Source of the DNA: Adiantum capillus-veneris
Lineage: Eukaryota; Streptophyta; Polypodiopsida; Polypodiales; Pteridaceae
Length of the DNA: 60,000 nucleotides
Direction of reading: 5' to 3'
Assembly (NCBI GenBank): GCA_014529385.2
Contig: CM043963.1
Span: 101,429,912 to 101,489,911, forward strand
Both the position numbers and the translations under genes were made by a program. Under the pieces are notes generated by a model. That model was not told where the DNA came from. It did not search any database and saw only the letters and a list, made by a program, of their open reading frames with translations. This document shows positions 57,514 through 60,000 of the stretch, one piece after another. Each line of letters begins with the position of its first letter. Within the stretch, counting starts at the first letter, position 1.

Positions 57514-59206
57514 TCAGAATGTCGGAAGAGGATATTCGTCAGTCATCATTGGGGTGACCATGTTTATTGTCCTCAAAAACTGCTTTCGTTTAGAAATGCG
57601 TTGCTTGGCTTCTTGTTGTGCCTGGTCCTGAATTCTTTGCTGTTCCTGTCTATAGGCCTTTCCATAATGCAATTGAAACAACATTTTCGGTGTTAAAGGT
57701 AGATGATATTTTTTTAAATGACATCCACTAATCCAATTCGGAATTTCTTTTCCATCTAGAGTCGACAGTTTTATTGCTCCGCTGAACGATATTTCCTGGA
57801 CTAAATAAGGCCCCATTCCCCGTTTTTTTAGCTTTTTGGCATGCTGTTTAAGTGTGTATACTAAGACATAGTCGCCCGTTTTAAAGTCCTTGTTCTTGAC
57901 ATCTTTGTCAAAAAACTCTTTCTGTTGTCTCTTTTTTGCATATATGGTTGCTACAGCATTGAGTCGTAACTCATCTAATTTTTCAAGGTCCTCTAACCAT
58001 TATGACAGTTCATGCCACGTCCAGTCCAATTGTGTGGCTACCCTTAGTGTGGGAATCAAAAAGTGAATAGGCAATATTGCATTAAACCCATATACCATAT
58101 TAAATGGTGTAGCATTGAGTGTTGTTTTATATGCAGCTCGATAAGCCCACAATGCCGAATAGAGCATCTGATCCCAATCTGTTCTTGTTTCACTAACCAG
58201 TTTCGTAAGAACTGTGCACAATATTTTGTTGGTCGCTTCCGCTTGGCCATTGGCTTGTGGATGATAGGGTGTAGATTTGCAATGAATTACCATAAACTCA
58301 TTTAAGAGATGTTGGATAACTTCATTTACAAAGTGTGTCCCTCTATCACTCACCAGCTCGATTGGAACGTGTAAACACATATTCATATAAGAATTGTGCC
58401 ATGGTTCTAGCATCTGCTTTCGTTGTGGCTTTTGCTTCCACCCATTTGGTCATGTAATCAGTGGCCACTATGATATATTGTTCTTTTGAACGATACGCTG
58501 GTGGAGTGATAGGACCAACAAAGTCCAATCCCCATTTAGCGAATGCTCGAGCACTCATCATTGGTCTTAAAGGCATTTCGTCTCTTTTAACTGGTACCTT
58601 AGTGCGTTGACATTCATCACACCTTTTTACGAATTCTGCTGCATCTTGAATCATGGTCGGCCACCATATACCTGCAACTATAATGATTTTTACGGTTCTC
58701 TCTGCTGAAAAATGACCTCCTGCTATGCCTGCATGAGCTTGTTCCAATAATGGAAAGTAGTCATTTTCATGAGGACCTAACCTCAGCTGGTCATCAGTTC
58801 CTCTTTTATACAATCGGTCACTAATGAGGGTATACCTATTCGCTTCGATTTGTAAAGCCTTTTGTCTGGCTTTAGACCAGTCTCCTGGTATCTCCTTATT
58901 AGTCAAATATTCCACAATAGCATGACTCCATGCGGGTGTTACTGTCACTTGGTATAATGAGGAATAATCCACAGTAGTATTGGATGTGCAAAAGTTGCAT
59001 TTCTTGATGTAATTAGCTACATCGCCTACCATTCGTGGCCAATACACTCCAAGTCTTCTTAATTTTTCATACATCATTTGATTTCCTCTATATAATCCCC
59101 CTGTTTGTGTATGGGCCTCCTCTAGATACGCTTCGTACTCCTCTGGGCCTATACACAACCTTAGAATCCCATCGTTTCCATGATGGTATATTCTTCCCGC
59201 AAGCAT
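57514..59206 (-). pseudogene. Element F double H2C2 finger and integrase
   Basis: The first finger-like unit (about 59170-58975) has AYLEEAHTQTGGLYRG and KKCNFC; its second His is lost. The second (about 58800-58610) is complete: AHAGIAGGHFSAERT, WWPTMI, KRCDECQR. The core follows, with Asp in GLDFVGP, Asp in VSDRGTHF and Glu in GQAEATN; the last two are separated by 35 residues. A frameshift lies near 58375 and a TAA at 58000-58002. The C-terminal part has FKTGDYVLVYTLKQHAKKL and HLKKYH. The catalytic triad is intact although the frame is broken. Confidence 0.88.
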
Positions 59207-59221
59207 TGTGTAATTTCGTGC

Positions 59222-59755
59222 TTATCTAACGTCTTCCACCGTGTTTTTGTCGTCAAGATTCATTCCATATGTTAGCAATGGAATAATTTTCTCTGACCAT
59301 TTCGGTACCATCTCTATATTAAACAGGTATGCGTCTGGGAGATCATCATCTACCCTAGTAGCATTTTGGCCATGTAGTAATCGAGAAAGGTGGTCTGCTC
59401 TTTTATGAGTTTTTCCTTTCTTAACTACTACCGTAAAATCAAACTCCAACAACACAATGAACCATCTTACAATTCGTCCCGTGTTACAAGGTTTGTTTAC
59501 TAAGTACAAGAGTGCCTGATGATCCACAAAGAATGTGTATTTGTTCGCGAGTAAGTAATGCCGAAATTTCTTTACCGCATATATCATACCCAATCCTTCT
59601 CTTTCAGTGATAGTATAATTCTTTTCTGCACTGTTCAGTTGTCTACTAGCATAACTAACTGGAAATTCCGTATTACCCTCCCCTGGTTGTGCTAATATAC
59701 AGCCTATTGCAAATGCCGAAGCATCTACATATGTACATGGAAGATCTTTGACCAA
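59222..59755 (-). pseudogene. Element F RNase H
   Basis: The frame contains YVDASAFAIGCILAQ, FPVSYASRQLNSAEKNYTITEREGL and then FVDHQALLYLVNKP and HKRADHLSRL. These are the conserved RNase H blocks with the first Asp (VDAS), the Glu (TEREGL) and the Asp of VDHQ. It runs in frame into the H2C2 region with only one TAA (59222-59224) between. Confidence 0.9.
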
Positions 59756-60000
59756 TCTGGTGCTTTTAGAATTGGTGCAGATACCAGTGCATCTTTTAGT
59801 TTCTGGAATGACTCCTCACATTCATTGGTCCAAATGAAGAGCGTGATTAGACTATACAAGGGTTTTTCTATTACAGCGTACATGTAGATAAAACGTCGGT
59901 AGTATCCACAATGTCCCATAAATGATTGTACCTCTCATACAGTGTTTGGTCTTGGCAATTCTATGATCACCTTTACCTTGTCTTCATCGGTGGTAATTCC
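59725..60000 (-). pseudogene. Element F reverse transcriptase, C-terminal end
   Basis: GHCGYYRRFIYMYAVIEKPLY and EESFQKLKDALVSAPIL are the RT thumb/connection blocks that precede RNase H. A frameshift near 59750 separates them from the RNase H frame, and a stop lies just upstream at about 59939. The catalytic part of RT is beyond the right edge. Confidence 0.85.

Larger units (their letters stand above)
49161..60000 (-). mobile_element. Element F: Ty3/gypsy retrotransposon with third ORF, 5' end outside window
   Basis: Reading leftwards from 60000 come the end of RT, RNase H, two H2C2 fingers, integrase, a retropepsin-like domain, a palindrome-rich spacer, a 1,093-codon third ORF, polypurine tract and 3' LTR. 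The LTR edge at 49161 coincides with the loss of kinase-like homology, so this is an insertion into that gene. The predicted target duplication is GTCCA (49156-49160), to be found beyond 60000. Few stops interrupt the frames, so it is younger than elements A, C and E. Confidence 0.88.

Overview
The window looks like nuclear DNA from a land plant with a large, repeat-rich genome. Ty3/gypsy retrotransposons with plant-type primer sites, an hAT and a CACTA transposase relic, and spliceosomal introns all point that way. A fern or other non-seed plant is a guess; nothing here identifies the species. No intact host gene was recognised. Almost everything is mobile-element sequence or gene relics broken by it, and most broken reading frames carry TAG or TGA stops.

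Layout. (1) 1-9910: element A, a forward Ty3/gypsy element entering from the left. It has gag zinc knuckle, protease, reverse transcriptase (RT), RNase H, integrase, a ~1.1-kilocodon third ORF, polypurine tract and 3' LTR (9516-9910). (2) 9916-17531: a protein-kinase-like pseudogene, split by element B (11297-17201), a complete non-coding LTR element with two 490-bp LTRs, an initiator-tRNA-Met primer site and a 5-bp target duplication. (3) 17532-20724: GA microsatellite, hAT transposase relic on the minus strand, AT-rich DNA. (4) 20725-23101: element C, a truncated Ty3/gypsy gag-protease-RT relic on the minus strand. (5) 24.6-35.4 kb: locus D, the most unusual part. A minus-strand two-exon transposase relic of a type I cannot name sits beside forward pseudogenes: a coiled-coil protein, a RING-like protein and an FCP1/NIF-like phosphatase. 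All non-coding parts are filled with repeats built on GGTACT/AGTACC, including an 18-bp palindrome and a ~250-bp inverted repeat. (6) 35.8-36.7 kb: CACTA (TNP2) relic on the minus strand; 36.8-37.4 kb: possible old LTR with primer site; then AT-rich DNA with a CA microsatellite. (7) 40.7-46.9 kb: element E, a forward chromodomain-type Ty3/gypsy relic preceded by an unrecognised coding region. (8) 46985-49160: second copy of the kinase-like gene. (9) 49161-60000: element F, a minus-strand Ty3/gypsy element running off the right edge. It has a 924-bp 3' LTR inserted in the kinase copy, a long third ORF, an array of 18-bp palindromes, a retropepsin-like domain after the integrase, and two H2C2 fingers before it.

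How parts relate. Elements A, B and F each interrupt one of the two kinase copies, which gives firm boundaries at 9910/9911, 11296/11297, 17201/17202 and 49160/49161. A and F both place a long coiled-coil ORF between integrase and 3' LTR. In D the same repeat module lies in the transposase intron, after the transposase and, inverted, after the RING-like gene. This suggests one large multi-gene mobile unit, though its ends were not found.
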